Positions 1 through 8,988 of a stretch of 64,000 nucleotides of DNA are shown here, in pieces; within the stretch, counting starts at the first letter, position 1, and every line of letters begins with the position of its first letter. The position numbers and the translations under genes are program-made. The stretch spans positions 2,542,001 to 2,606,000 of the forward strand of contig CAWCGU010000006.1 in assembly GCA_963795195.1 (NCBI GenBank), written 5' to 3'. This stretch comes from CAWCGU01 sp963795195. Lineage in GTDB: Bacteria; Actinomycetota; Thermoleophilia; Solirubrobacterales; 70-9. Under the pieces are notes generated by a model, which saw only the letters and a list, made by a program, of their open reading frames with translations, did not search any database and was not told where the DNA came from.

Positions 1-410
1 ACGCCCGGGCGCCTGCGCTGATCAACATCATTGAGGTGGGCGTAACGGTGATCCTGGACCTCGCCCTGTACGGCCCACTCGACGTCGGCGGCCTGGCGCT
101 CGCGCACTCGCTCGGGTACGTCGTCGGCGTCGCGGTCGCCTGGGTCTGGCTGAGCCGTGAGATCGGCAGCTTCTCCGGTCACGCGATCCTCGGCGAGACG
201 GTCAAGGTGCTTGTTGGGGCCGCGGTGATGGCCTGCGCCATGTTGGGCGTCCTGACCCTGGTTGGTGAGGCACTCGATCCGGGTTTTCTGCGCTCGCTGG
301 CCGAAATGATCACGGCTGGAGTGATTGGGGTCGGCGTCTTCTTCGGCGCCGCCTACCTGCTGCGCGTTCGCGACCTCGCTGAGTTCAAACGACTGCTGCC
401 GGGCCGATGA
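1..410 (+). CDS. MurJ/MVF-type lipid flippase, C-terminal part (5' end outside window)
   Basis: The open frame runs in from the left edge and ends at the TGA at 408-410. About 135 residues are visible. They begin ARAPALINIIEVGVTVIL and contain four hydrophobic stretches separated by short loops, which matches the last transmembrane helices of the MurJ/MviN (MOP superfamily) lipid II flippase; the P-A-x-I-N-x-x-E segment is typical of that family. The protein would move lipid-linked sugar precursors across the cytoplasmic membrane. The next gene starts inside its stop codon (ATGA overlap), so the two are probably co-transcribed. A related Wzx-type polysaccharide exporter cannot be excluded because the N-terminal part is missing. 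Confidence 0.7.
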   Translation, partial: ARAPALINIIEVGVTVILDLALYGPLDVGGLALAHSLGYVVGVAVAWVWLSREIGSFSGHAILGETVKVLVGAAVMACAMLGVLTLVGEALDPGFLRSLAEMITAGVIGVGVFFGAAYLLRVRDLAEFKRLLPGR

Positions 411-1522
411 GAATCCTCGCCGGCGTCTATCCGCCGCTCGAGACGGGGTCGCTGGTGGGTTCGCCGCGCCACCCCGGCTTCCCGTACTCCGAGCCTGGGC
501 TGGCCCACACCCACCTTGGTCGCGGAGCGGTGTGGCTGGCGCTTCGTTCTCTCGGGCTGGGCGCGGGCAAGCGGATTGCGATGCCTGCGTACCACTGCGG
601 GTCCGAGGTCGAGGCCGCCCATCTCGCCGGGCTCGAGATCGACTTCTACCGAGTTGACGGCGACCTTCGGGTGGACGAGGACGACATGCGCCGCGTGGCC
701 GCCGGCTGCGACGCCACCTACCTGATCTCGAATTTCGGGTTCCCGATGGTCACCCCGCCTGACGGCGTGGTCGTCGAGGACGCTGCGCACGCGCTGTTTT
801 CCCGCGATGGCAACGAGCCGATCGGCTCGCGCGCGGATGCGGCGGTCTTCTGCACGCGCAAGTCGCTGGGGGCGCCGGACGGCGGAGCGGTCCTGATCAA
901 GGATGCGCCCGAGATCGACCCCGAGCGCGAGCGTGCTTCGGGCAGGGCGATGGCCCGCTCGACCGTCTCGCTGGCCGCCGGGCGCGCGGCACTCTCGCGA
1001 CTGGCGCCGCTGCGAGCCGCGTCGTTGCGCCTGCTCGCCGGCGCGAGCCGCGAAAGGGCCGCCGCCGAGGCGGGGACGCTTACCGAGGTCGTGATCGGGG
1101 AGTGGGACCTCGAGGTCGAGGACATGGAGGCGGCTGCGAGGCTGCCGACCCGGCTGGCGGAACGGATCGCCCTGCGCGCCGACCCGGAGGCGATCGGCAT
1201 CAGCCGCCGAGAAAACTACGAGACGCTGCTGGCGGAACTCGGCGAGCACGTCCCGGAGCGCCACCGCGAGCTTGCGCCCGGGGTCACCCCGCTCTACCTG
1301 CCTGTGATGGCGCCCGATCGCCCGCGCGCGATGGTCGAGCTGCTCGAAGGCGGCGTCAGGGCGCTGGAGGTTTGGCCGGTTCCCCATCCGCTGCTCGACC
1401 GCGGGCGTCACGCGGAACTCGAGCCGGCCAGAGCAGGTTTGGTGGCGCTGCCGGTTCACCAGTCGCTGCGACCCGAGCACGTCGAGTCCGTGCTGGCAGC
1501 AGCGAAGTCCGCACTGGCTTGA
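407..1522 (+). CDS. DegT/DnrJ/EryC1-type PLP aminotransferase-like protein
   Basis: 371 residues starting at the ATG that overlaps the previous stop. The N-terminal third has the fold-type I layout: RGAVWLALRSLGLGAG, then MPAYHCGSEVEAAHLAG (the 'P-A-Y-x-C' start of the large domain), and VVEDAAHAL near residue 130, the Asp that holds the pyridine nitrogen of PLP. CTRKSLGAPDGG supplies the lysine for the Schiff base. The family makes amino sugars or modifies nucleotide-sugar intermediates in the cytoplasm. The overlap with a flippase gene supports a role in a cell-surface polysaccharide. The sequence is divergent, so the substrate is unknown and a non-transaminating relative is possible. Confidence 0.68.
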   Translation: MRILAGVYPPLETGSLVGSPRHPGFPYSEPGLAHTHLGRGAVWLALRSLGLGAGKRIAMPAYHCGSEVEAAHLAGLEIDFYRVDGDLRVDEDDMRRVAAGCDATYLISNFGFPMVTPPDGVVVEDAAHALFSRDGNEPIGSRADAAVFCTRKSLGAPDGGAVLIKDAPEIDPERERASGRAMARSTVSLAAGRAALSRLAPLRAASLRLLAGASRERAAAEAGTLTEVVIGEWDLEVEDMEAAARLPTRLAERIALRADPEAIGISRRENYETLLAELGEHVPERHRELAPGVTPLYLPVMAPDRPRAMVELLEGGVRALEVWPVPHPLLDRGRHAELEPARAGLVALPVHQSLRPEHVESVLAAAKSALA

Positions 1523-1584
1523 CACGGTCGCGCGGCAGGCCTATCGTGGCTTTACCGAGCGAGTCAGCCACGAGAGGGGAAGGC

Positions 1585-1986
1585 ATGAGTACGAAAACGA
1601 GATCGAGATCCAGCAGGATCGGTGCGGCGATTTTGGTTGTGCTCTTTGCTTCGGCGCTGCTGGCGCCGTCGGCCGGCGCCTTCCGCTTCGAGGAGTTCTG
1701 GCAGGGCACCTGGAGCTACGTCTCCGGCGATCCGGGGTCAATGAAGCTGAAGCAGGACGGCAAGGATGTTCGAGGCAAGTACTTCACCGAGAGCGGTGTC
1801 AAGGCGGGAAAGATCGAGGGAGCGGTCAGCAAGCAGGGCCGCTACTGGTCCGGCACCTACCAGAACACCAATGACTCGGACACCGGGACCTTCTACGCCA
1901 AGCTCAAGGGCGACGACGTCTCCTTCAGGGGTGAGTTCACGTCAGCCGACGGCAACACCTACAGGTGGTCGGGCGAGAAGCAGTAG
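1585..1986 (+). CDS. Small secreted protein of unknown function
   Basis: 133 residues from an ATG preceded by GAGGGGAAGGC, a good ribosome site; a longer upstream frame is rejected because it overlaps the aminotransferase gene. The first 36 residues are a signal peptide: basic MSTKTRSRSSR, hydrophobic AAILVVLFASALLAP, then SAGA. The mature part, about 95 residues rich in Gly, Lys, Trp and Tyr, has alternating polar and aromatic residues (GTWSYVSGDPGSMKLKQDGKDV, GKIEGAVS, GRYWSGTYQ) that suggest a small beta-barrel, similar in style to proteins of the lipocalin/avidin type. No catalytic motif was recognised. Confidence 0.72.
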   Translation: MSTKTRSRSSRIGAAILVVLFASALLAPSAGAFRFEEFWQGTWSYVSGDPGSMKLKQDGKDVRGKYFTESGVKAGKIEGAVSKQGRYWSGTYQNTNDSDTGTFYAKLKGDDVSFRGEFTSADGNTYRWSGEKQ

Positions 1987-1992
1987 CCGCGT

Positions 1993-3243
1993 TTAGTTTG
2001 CTTCCAGTGACTTAACCACGTCGACGGCCCGTGTCGCGAAGGCGTCCACCTCGGAGCCGCTCGGCCAGCTGCTGCCGCCCGGCGCTCCGCTGAGATAGAC
2101 GCAGGCAGTCCGGCCCGCGGTGGAAACGCCATACCCGAGTTCTCGAGCGCCGGCCAGCGCGGCGGCCGGCAGATCCGCCTCGAACCCGGGCACCGTCACG
2201 TCATCGGCGTCGATCCAGGCGCTCGGCAGATCGCGCTCGGTTTCGATGACGACCGCGTTGTAGTTGCGGTTGATGTCGACATCGCTCGAGAAGGTGAGCC
2301 AGGCGAGCTCGCCTTCGCGCTTTGATCCGGGCAATGGCCCCTTGAGCACGTCTGAAGCCGTGCCGGGAAGCGGCAGACGGATGTGCCGGGCGTGGAACTC
2401 GGAGGGCTCGAGCGGCTCCATTCCCCGCCCGGCGCCGTACTTGACGATGCTTTCGTCCGGGCCGCCCGCTCCCGCCAGCTTCAGCACCAGGCCGATCAGG
2501 CGACCGTGCTTGCGGCCGCCTGCTCTCGCCGCATGCGCAGCAGCGCTGTCAGGCGTGGAGCCGGCCCAGGAGACGTCGGCTTCCTCGAGCACCTCGTCGC
2601 GGATCCGTCCGGCGGCCCGCCCGCCTGCGCTCGCCAGCAGGTCGAGGTGCTCCTCGTCGACCTCGCCGTCGGCGCGGTGCTGGCCGCGGTATTGGGGGCA
2701 CTCGCAAACAAAGACACCGCCGTCCAGCCGGAAGCCGAAATCCACCGGCGTGGTGGAAGCGAGCCAGTCGATGAAGGTCGGCGGAAAGAGCTGGTACAGC
2801 CATTGCGTGTCCTGGCCCTTGGCGACCTCGATGATGTAGCGGCGGCTCAGCTCGACGCTTTCGAACTCGACTCCTTCCCGCGGGCGCTTGTCGCCGGCCC
2901 AGTAGAAGAGCGACGGCTCCAGTCCCGCGGTCCGGCAGGACAGCATCGGCAGGTAGCCGACGCTCTCTGGCAGGCGGCAGACCATGATCGTGTGCTGCAT
3001 CGCCACGTTGATCCCGAATGTCTTCCCGTAGACGGCTTGGTGGCGCAGCCGCCCCGCGGCGCCGCCGGGCAGCGTCCCCGCGACCGACCAGCAGGCGTGA
3101 CGGATCGGACCGTGCTGCTCGTGCGGCAGCGGCATTGCCGGCCAGATCAGCTCCGGGCGCACAGTCAGCCCACGCGGCTCGGCGTAGGCGCCGAGCTTCT
3201 CCTCGGTGCGCTGCAGTCCCGCCAGTGCCTGGGACTCGTCCAT
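1993..3243 (-). CDS. Conserved-looking protein of unknown function, partner of the TPR/F420-ligase-like gene
   Basis: 416 residues. I do not recognise the family. No signal peptide or membrane segment is visible; the protein is acidic and mixed alpha/beta. Seen features: two halves separated by an Ala/Gly-rich stretch (AAAHAARAGGRKHG) near residue 235, a short Cys pair in VFVCECPQY, and repeated clusters of aromatic and Asp residues. The start codon overlaps the stop of the upstream TPR/CofE-like gene at position 3243, so translation of the two is probably coupled and the products may work together. Codon use and GC look like the neighbours. It may be an uncharacterised enzyme or a partner protein. 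Confidence 0.6.
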   Translation of the reverse strand: MDESQALAGLQRTEEKLGAYAEPRGLTVRPELIWPAMPLPHEQHGPIRHACWSVAGTLPGGAAGRLRHQAVYGKTFGINVAMQHTIMVCRLPESVGYLPMLSCRTAGLEPSLFYWAGDKRPREGVEFESVELSRRYIIEVAKGQDTQWLYQLFPPTFIDWLASTTPVDFGFRLDGGVFVCECPQYRGQHRADGEVDEEHLDLLASAGGRAAGRIRDEVLEEADVSWAGSTPDSAAAHAARAGGRKHGRLIGLVLKLAGAGGPDESIVKYGAGRGMEPLEPSEFHARHIRLPLPGTASDVLKGPLPGSKREGELAWLTFSSDVDINRNYNAVVIETERDLPSAWIDADDVTVPGFEADLPAAALAGARELGYGVSTAGRTACVYLSGAPGGSSWPSGSEVDAFATRAVDVVKSLEAN

Positions 3244-4598
3244 CAGCCGAGCCGCCGGATCAGCACGACGGGTGTCTGCTCGTCTTCGTTGCCCGCCGGG
3301 TTGTCGGCGAGCGCCGCCTCGACCCAGCCGCGGTCGACGCCGGGGGAGGCGCCGACGACCCAGGCGCCTGTGCGGTGGTTGGCGTCGACGATCGCCACCG
3401 CAGAGCCCAGCGCCAGCGCCAGTTCGGACGCCTGACGGTCCGGCCTGCCTGGGCCGAAGACGATGTGGTGGTCGTGCGGTGGAAGCGCGGCGGCGACGTC
3501 GTCGATCATCGCTGTGCCTGGGCCGGCGATCTTGTAGAACCAGCCGCGCTGGCGCAGCAGCTTGCCCGGCGCCGAGGCGAGCGCGCCGAGCACGACGCGG
3601 GGGCGGCCGGCTTCGAGGATCGCTCCCTGCATTCCCTCCGGGCTGTGCAGCGGACCGATCTTGCCGACAAATCGGCTCAGCAGCCGCGCCATCGGCCCGG
3701 GATTGATCAGCTCCAGCGGGATCAGCCTGCCCTGCCCCGCCGCGACCGCGCTCTCAGCCAGGGCGACGACGTCATCGGCCCGCCGTTGCCCCCGGGTTGC
3801 ATCGTCGAGCAACGGCATCAGCCCCGTCTTGGCGCTGATCATCGGAGTTCGCACCGGAATTCGCGTAGCGCCGACGTCGTGCTCTGAGACCGGAGCAATT
3901 CGAGCCTGCACCAACTGCTCGGTCTCGCCGAAGTGCTCCTCGCGCAGGTGCATCAGCTCCGGATTGCGGGAGTAGGTCTTGGCGCCCCTGGTCCAGGTCT
4001 CGCGCGCGGCGTCGCGGTCCCCGGCCTCGAGCTGGAGCTTTCCGAGCGTCGCGTAGTCGGAGGCGTAGACGAGGTAGTTCGGAGCCAGCGCGACCAGTTC
4101 TGTAAACCAGCGGATCGCGCGATCGCGGTCGCCGCCGGCGAGGCTGAGCCTGGAGAGCCGTTTGACCGCGTGCCGGGTCAGCTCCTCGTCCGCAAGTCCC
4201 TCGCTTTCGAGCAGCGAGGCGGCCTCGTCCACTCGTCCCGCGGCTTCGAGCGCATCGGCCAGCGAGAGCACCCACCACTTCATGTCTGGTTGGCGGCGCC
4301 GCGCTTCCACCAGCGCCTCGACGGCCTCGGCAAAGTCGCCGCGACGCTGGAGCAGCTCCGAGAGCGCGGCCGAGGCGAAGCGGGTGTCAGCGGTCGCGTC
4401 AGCGAGCGCGGCTCGGGCATAGCGCTCAGCGGCCTCGACGTCACGCTCGCTCGTCAGCGTCAGCCAGGCCGCGAGCGAAGCGGCTTTCGGATTGGCTCGC
4501 TCACCATCGACCGATGGCCGCAACAGGCTGAGTGCCCGCTCGGGATCTCGCAGCCAGACGCGACCGGCCCGCCAGCGCTTGTAGACATCAAAGGCCAC
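3243..4598 (-). CDS. TPR-repeat protein fused to an F420-0:L-glutamate ligase (CofE)-like domain
   Basis: 451 residues. Residues 1-225 are helical hairpins with TPR spacing (for example LAAWLTLTSERDVEAAERYA and LSLAGGDRDRAIRWFTEL). From about residue 248 the sequence changes to one that resembles CofE-type gamma-glutamyl ligases: RTPMISAKTGLMPLL, DDVVALAESAVAAGQGR (residues 275-291), RGWFYKIAG (351-359), IDDVAAALPPHDHHIVFGP (365-383), VAIVDANH, GASPG, and a C-terminal NEDEQTPVVLIRR. CofE adds glutamates to coenzyme F420 in the cytoplasm. Here the domain follows a TPR scaffold, which is not the usual arrangement, and no cofC or cofD is near. It may act on F420 or on another acid acceptor; the substrate is not established. 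Confidence 0.68.
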   Translation of the reverse strand: MAFDVYKRWRAGRVWLRDPERALSLLRPSVDGERANPKAASLAAWLTLTSERDVEAAERYARAALADATADTRFASAALSELLQRRGDFAEAVEALVEARRRQPDMKWWVLSLADALEAAGRVDEAASLLESEGLADEELTRHAVKRLSRLSLAGGDRDRAIRWFTELVALAPNYLVYASDYATLGKLQLEAGDRDAARETWTRGAKTYSRNPELMHLREEHFGETEQLVQARIAPVSEHDVGATRIPVRTPMISAKTGLMPLLDDATRGQRRADDVVALAESAVAAGQGRLIPLELINPGPMARLLSRFVGKIGPLHSPEGMQGAILEAGRPRVVLGALASAPGKLLRQRGWFYKIAGPGTAMIDDVAAALPPHDHHIVFGPGRPDRQASELALALGSAVAIVDANHRTGAWVVGASPGVDRGWVEAALADNPAGNEDEQTPVVLIRRLG

Positions 4599-4610
4599 CG
4601 GCGCGCGATG

Positions 4611-5421
4611 CTAGCCGGAGCCGGCCCGGCTGCCTTCGAGCAGCAATGCGGCGCAGAGCGCGGGGTCGTCGTAAAACGGCACATGCCCGCAGCCCGGGAG
4701 CCGGACGTGTCGTGCATTGGGAAGCAGGCGTTCGGCGCGAGTTGCCTGGCGCTTGGGCAGCAGCACGTCTCGCACTCCCCATGCGACAAGCACGGGCGCC
4801 GCGTCGACATTGGGATCCGCGCGGTAGAAGCTCCTAGTGAAGTCCTCGGTCGCCGCCACCAGGCCGGTCGAGCTGATGGCCGCCATCGCGGTGCCGATCA
4901 CCTCGGCGGTGGGCTGGCGCCAGGGGCGCCCATACAGGTACCGGCCGAACAGGCACTTCATCGTCGAGAATCCCGCCAGCATCGGGATCAGCCGCTGGAT
5001 CCGGCGGGCGTCGCGCTGTCCGGTCTGAAGGCGCCGCGCCGCCCACTGCGCCTCCTTGGGCGTCCAGAAGCCGGTAGGGGAGAACACGGTCGCGGAGCGA
5101 GCACTTCCGCGGCTGCACGAGTTCGAGTGAAATTGCCCCACCCAGTGAGTTGCCTCCGACGTGCGGCCGCTCAACACCGACCTCTCCGAAGAAGCGCTCT
5201 AACCGCTCAGCCAGCCCGGAAGGCGTCGGGTCCGTCCCGTCCGGCGGCGACTCGCCGAAGCCCGGCATGTCGACGCAGATCACGTCCCGTTGGACCGCGA
5301 GTGTCGCCAGCAGCGGCGCAAAGATCTGCCAGCGGCTTCCGGTCCCGTGAAGGAGCACCAGCGGCTCGCCCTCTCCGCGCCGGTCGTGGACCAGTGACGC
5401 CCCGGTCGACTCGCCGCTCAC
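4611..5421 (-). CDS. Alpha/beta-fold hydrolase, interrupted by a frameshift near 5110
   Basis: The N-terminal half has LVLLHGTGSRW (oxyanion loop), VDMPGFGES and the nucleophile elbow GNSLGG. The C-terminal half, with AWGVRDVLLP (acid) and GCGHVPFYDDP (catalytic His), lies in another frame. Removing one C from the CAGCCGCGG at about 5110-5115 joins them as ELVQRGSARSATVFSP, which fits the family. The GTG start at 5421 overlaps the stop of the preceding small gene (GTGA). About 269 residues if repaired, the usual length for a serine hydrolase acting on small esters or haloalkanes. The rest of the sequence is well kept, so an error in the sequence is more likely than real loss. Confidence 0.72.
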
Positions 5422-5771
5422 GGGCGAAGCTTGGTCAGCTCTTCCTGGATGCGGCTGATCGGCGAGGTCACCTTCTGAAGTTCCTTGGTGGCCTGGACGA
5501 GCGGAGCGACCAGCGACTGCAGGGCGGCGGTCGCTTCGAGCAGCGGGCCGGTGATCGCCTGGATCTGCCTGGCCGCCTCGTTCATCTGTTCGGCGGCTTC
5601 CTGCATCGTCCGCATCTGATCGACGGTCTGGGCGGGAAGGCCGACCAGACTGCCGACCTGACCCTGGATGTCGACGACTGCTTTGGTCGCCCTGTCGACG
5701 TTTTCGACCACCGACGAGGGCAGGCTGATCGCGTCGCTGAGCTGCTGGCGGATGTCCGGAATCTCCGGCAT
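5418..5771 (-). CDS. Small helical (coiled-coil) protein of unknown function
   Basis: 117 residues, almost entirely amphipathic helix: runs such as MNEAARQIQAITGPLLEATAAL and VQATKELQKVTSPISRIQEELT show heptad-like spacing and no Cys, Trp or membrane segment. A few Gly/Pro break points (GSLVGLPAQ, TGPLL, TSPIS) divide it into three helices. Its ATG is adjacent to the stop of the molybdopterin oxidoreductase gene and its own stop overlaps the hydrolase start, so it belongs to this operon. It may be a small assembly or scaffold protein; nothing in the sequence fixes a function. Confidence 0.6.
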   Translation of the reverse strand: MPEIPDIRQQLSDAISLPSSVVENVDRATKAVVDIQGQVGSLVGLPAQTVDQMRTMQEAAEQMNEAARQIQAITGPLLEATAALQSLVAPLVQATKELQKVTSPISRIQEELTKLRP

Positions 5772-8012
5772 CAGACGGGGACCAGTTCGACGGGAATGCC
5801 GTTGAGGATCGCGTTGCCGGAGACCGGATCAATCGCTTCCTCGTCGGCGAGGACGTTGCTGTTGACCCCGGCGTGCTCTCTGGCGACGCTCATCTGAACC
5901 CCGTCGACGTCGTGGCCCCAGCCGTGCGGGATCGAGATCACGCCGGGCATGATCGCGTCGGTGACCTCGACGGGTACCTCGACCGAGCCGGCCCGCGAGC
6001 TGACCCGCGCGAGCTCGCCGTCGCCGAGGCCCAGCCGTGATGCGTCATTCGGATGGACGTGGGCGGTGCAGCGCGGCGGGCCGCTGACCAGCCGCGGGAT
6101 GTTGTGCATCCAGGAGTTGTTGGAGCGAAGCTGGCGGCGTCCGATCAGCACCATCTGCCCGTTCGGGGTCCGCGACAGCGCCTCTCGAAGCCGTGGCACG
6201 TCGGCGACGATCGGCTCGGGCGCCAGCTCGATGCGCCCGCTGGGTGTGCGCAGGACTTCCGGCAGGCGGGACTTGAGTGCGCCGAGGTCGATGCCGTGGG
6301 GCGCGTCTTCGAGCTTCGCCAGAGTCAGTCCGTCCGGGTCCTGCCCGAAGCCGTCGCCGTAGGGGCCGGAGCGAAGCAGCAGGTCGAGCAGGCGCTCGGG
6401 ACCGCTGTAGTCGTTTATCTCGGCGAGCAGCTCGTCCGCGTCGCGGCCCTCCATGCGGTTGCCGGCCTTGCCGACCTCGCGGCGCACCGCCTCGGCGGCG
6501 ACGAACCCGTCGATTGCGTCGACGTCGGCGTTCGGGCCCTGGCCGGTGACTATGCCGGTGAGTCGAAGCAGGGTCCGCCACTCGTCAGGTGTATCGGCAG
6601 GTGGTTCCAGTGGGGGCGGCGAGAAGTTGGCGACGTTGCGCAGAGCCAGTTGGTAGAAGGCGATCGGGTAGTCCGAGCGGCGCAGGGGTGAGGGGCCCGG
6701 CAGGATCACGTCGGCGTGCCGGGTCGTCTCGTTGACGTAGACGTCGACCGAGACCATGAAGTCGAGCGAGGCAAGCGCCGTGTCGAGGCGGCCGGCGTTC
6801 GGCGTCGAGACGACCGGGTTGCCGGCCAGGGTCAGCATGGCCTTGATCTGTCCCTCGCCCTCGGTGTCGATCTCCTCGGCCAGCGCGGCCACGGGCAGCT
6901 CGCCGAAGGTCTCGTCGAGCCCGCGCACGCGGCTCTGCCAGCGCCCGAAGGCGACGCCGCGGCCGCTGCCGGGCGCGCCGGCGGCGTTCGGACTGGCCGG
7001 CGGCGGCGAGCGAGAACATCGCGCCACCCTCGCGGTCGAGGTTGCCGGTGAGGATGTTGATCACGTCGACGAGCCAGCTGGCCAGCGTGCCGAACTCCTG
7101 GGTGCAGGTGCCGATGCGCCCATAGACGGCCGCGCGCTCGGCGCCCGCCAGCTCGCGCGCGAGCCCGCGAATGCGCTGCGCTTCGATCCCGGTCGGGATC
7201 GCCACCGCCTCGGGTGTGAACGGCGCGGCGAGCGCCTTGACGTCGTCGAGACCGTTACAGAGGTCCGCCAGCGGGCCCGGGTCGGCGAGGTCCTCCTCGT
7301 GCAGCACGTTGACGATCGCGAACAGCAGCAGCGAGTCCATGCCGGGGCGGATGAAGAAGTGCTCGTCGGCCTCCTCGGCGGTGCGGCTGCGGCGCGGGTC
7401 GACGACGGCGACCTTGCCGCCGCGCTCCTTGACGCCGCGGATGCGGCCGCGCATGTCGGGCGCGGTCAGCAGGCTTCCGTTCGAGGCCAGCGGGTTGGCG
7501 CCGAGGATCAGCAGGTAGTCGGTGCGGTCGATGTCGGGCACCGGCACGCTGAGGCCGCCGCCGAACATCAGGCCGGCCGATACCTGCTTGGGCATCTGGT
7601 CGACGGTGCTGGCGCTGAAGATGTTCTTGGAACCGATCGCCTTCAGCAGGACGCGGCCGTAGAGGATCGCGGAGAGGTTGTGGGCGGAGGGGTTGCCGAG
7701 GTAGGCGCCGAGCGCGTCGCGGCCGCGCTCGGCGAGGATCGGGGTGAGGCGGGCGTCGATCTCGGCGAAGGCCTCGTCCCAGCTCGCCGGCTCGAACACC
7801 CCGTTGCGCTTGATCAGCGGAGTGCGAACGCGGTCGGGATCCTCGTCGAGCTCCTTCAGCGTCGCGCCCTTCGGGCAGATGAAGCCGTGGCTGAAAACGT
7901 CGTCGGCGTCGCCCTTGATCGAGACGACTTTGTCGTCTTCAATCGTCAGCTCCAGCCCGCAGGTTGCTTCACATAGCGGGCAGGTCGCGTACTGGGTCAG
8001 TTGGTCGCCCAT
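5771..8012 (-). CDS. Molybdopterin-dependent oxidoreductase (formate dehydrogenase-alpha type), frameshifted near 7005
   Basis: The N-terminus binds a [4Fe-4S] cluster: CPLCEATC at residues 11-18 and FICPKG near residue 45. It is followed by the MopB core (AYLGNPSAHN, LILGANPLASNGS, DPRRSRTAEEAD, FIRPGMD). The C-terminal half (HADVILPGPSPLRRSDYP, RRQLRSNNSWMHN, HPNDASRLGLGDGE, ISIPHGWGHD) is the cofactor-binding cap. The halves are in different frames; one extra base in the GCC repeat near 7003-7015 separates FSLAAA from ASPNAAGAPG. Repaired length is about 745 residues, normal for the family. The enzyme would oxidise or reduce a small molecule in the cytoplasm with a molybdenum or tungsten bis-MGD cofactor. 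The substrate is unknown; no partner electron-transfer subunit is adjacent. Confidence 0.82.
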
Positions 8013-8063
8013 CGAGACTCAGAACGCAGACTATCGGTGCTGGCGGTATAGAGTGCGCGGCCC

Positions 8064-8942
8064 GTGAAGTCCCTCCGTCTTGCGCTCGCACTCGCGCTGG
8101 CCCTCGGCCTGCTCGCGGCTGGCTGTGGCGGCGACGATGACGATGGTGGCGAGGAGACGACGGCGGCCACCGAGACCGTCGGCGCTTTCCGACTGCACGC
8201 CCGAAACTCTCGAGACCTACCAGGACGGCGTGCTGACCGTCGGCACCGACAGCCCGGCCTATCCGCCCTACTTCGTTGACGACGATCCCACCAACGGCGA
8301 GGGCTTCGAGAGCGCGCGTCGCCTACGCGATCGCCGATCAGCTCGGCTTCACCGAGGACCAGGTCGAGTGGACGGTGGTGCCGTTCAACGCCTCATACGC
8401 GCCCGGCCCGAAGGAGTTCGACTTCGACGTCAACCAGATCTCGATCTCGCCCAAGCGCGCCGAGCAGGTCGACTTCTCGGTGCCGTACTACACGGCCAAC
8501 CAGGCTGTCGTTGCCGCAGCCGGACTCCGACGCGGCCGCCGCGACGTCGCTCGCCGACCTCGCCGACGCCAGCATCGGCGTTCAGATCGGGACCACCAGC
8601 CTCGATGCCGTCGACGCTTCTATTCAGCCGAGCTCGATCCCGCAGATCTTCGACACGTCGAACGACGTCGTCACCGCCTTCGAGCAGGGCGCGGTCGATG
8701 CGATCGTCGTCGACGTTCCCGACGGCGCTCTATCCTGACCGCGACGCAGCTTCCCGATGCTGTCGTCGTCGGCCAGTTCGCGGCGCCCGGCGGCGACGAG
8801 TGGGGCGCCCTGCTCGGCAAGGACTCGCCGCTGACGCCGTGCGTCAACGCCGCGATCACCGAGCTCGAAGACTCGCGGTGAGCTGGCCGAGCTCCACGAG
8901 CAGTGGATGAGCGAAGCCGCCGACGCACCCACGCTCGAATAG
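8064..8942 (+). pseudogene. Polar amino-acid ABC transporter substrate-binding lipoprotein, broken by about six single-base shifts
   Basis: GTG start followed by a lipoprotein signal: MKSLRLALALALALGLLAAGC, with the lipobox Cys at residue 21, then an acidic linker. The mature protein continues in pieces of different frames: CTPETLETYQDGVLTVGTD, VAYAIADQLGFTEDQVEW, FDVNQISISPKRAEQVDFS, SLADLADASIGVQIGTTS, VVTAFEQGAVDAIVVD, LLGKDSPLTPCVNAAITEL and ELAELHEQWM. Together they form a complete SBP_bac_3 (family 3) binding protein. I place shifts near 8185, 8317, 8522, 8717, 8731 and 8876; nearly all are explained by one inserted base. Residues between breaks are family-like, which argues for sequence error over long-term decay. 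The protein would bind an amino acid outside the membrane and feed the permease that follows. Confidence 0.78.
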
Positions 8943-8988
8943 CGACGGGGCCGCCGATAGAAGGCTGACGGCGGCGGCGTCCGGCTCG

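Noticed and set aside
3933..5897. 654-codon plus-strand frame across the TPR/ligase-like and hydrolase genes
   Set aside because: Shadow of real minus-strand genes; no domains, no ribosome site, and low-complexity composition.
8047..8052. TATAGA as a -10 box before the ABC binding-protein gene
   Set aside because: Only 12 bases before the GTG and no -35 element at the proper distance; not strong enough to report as a promoter.
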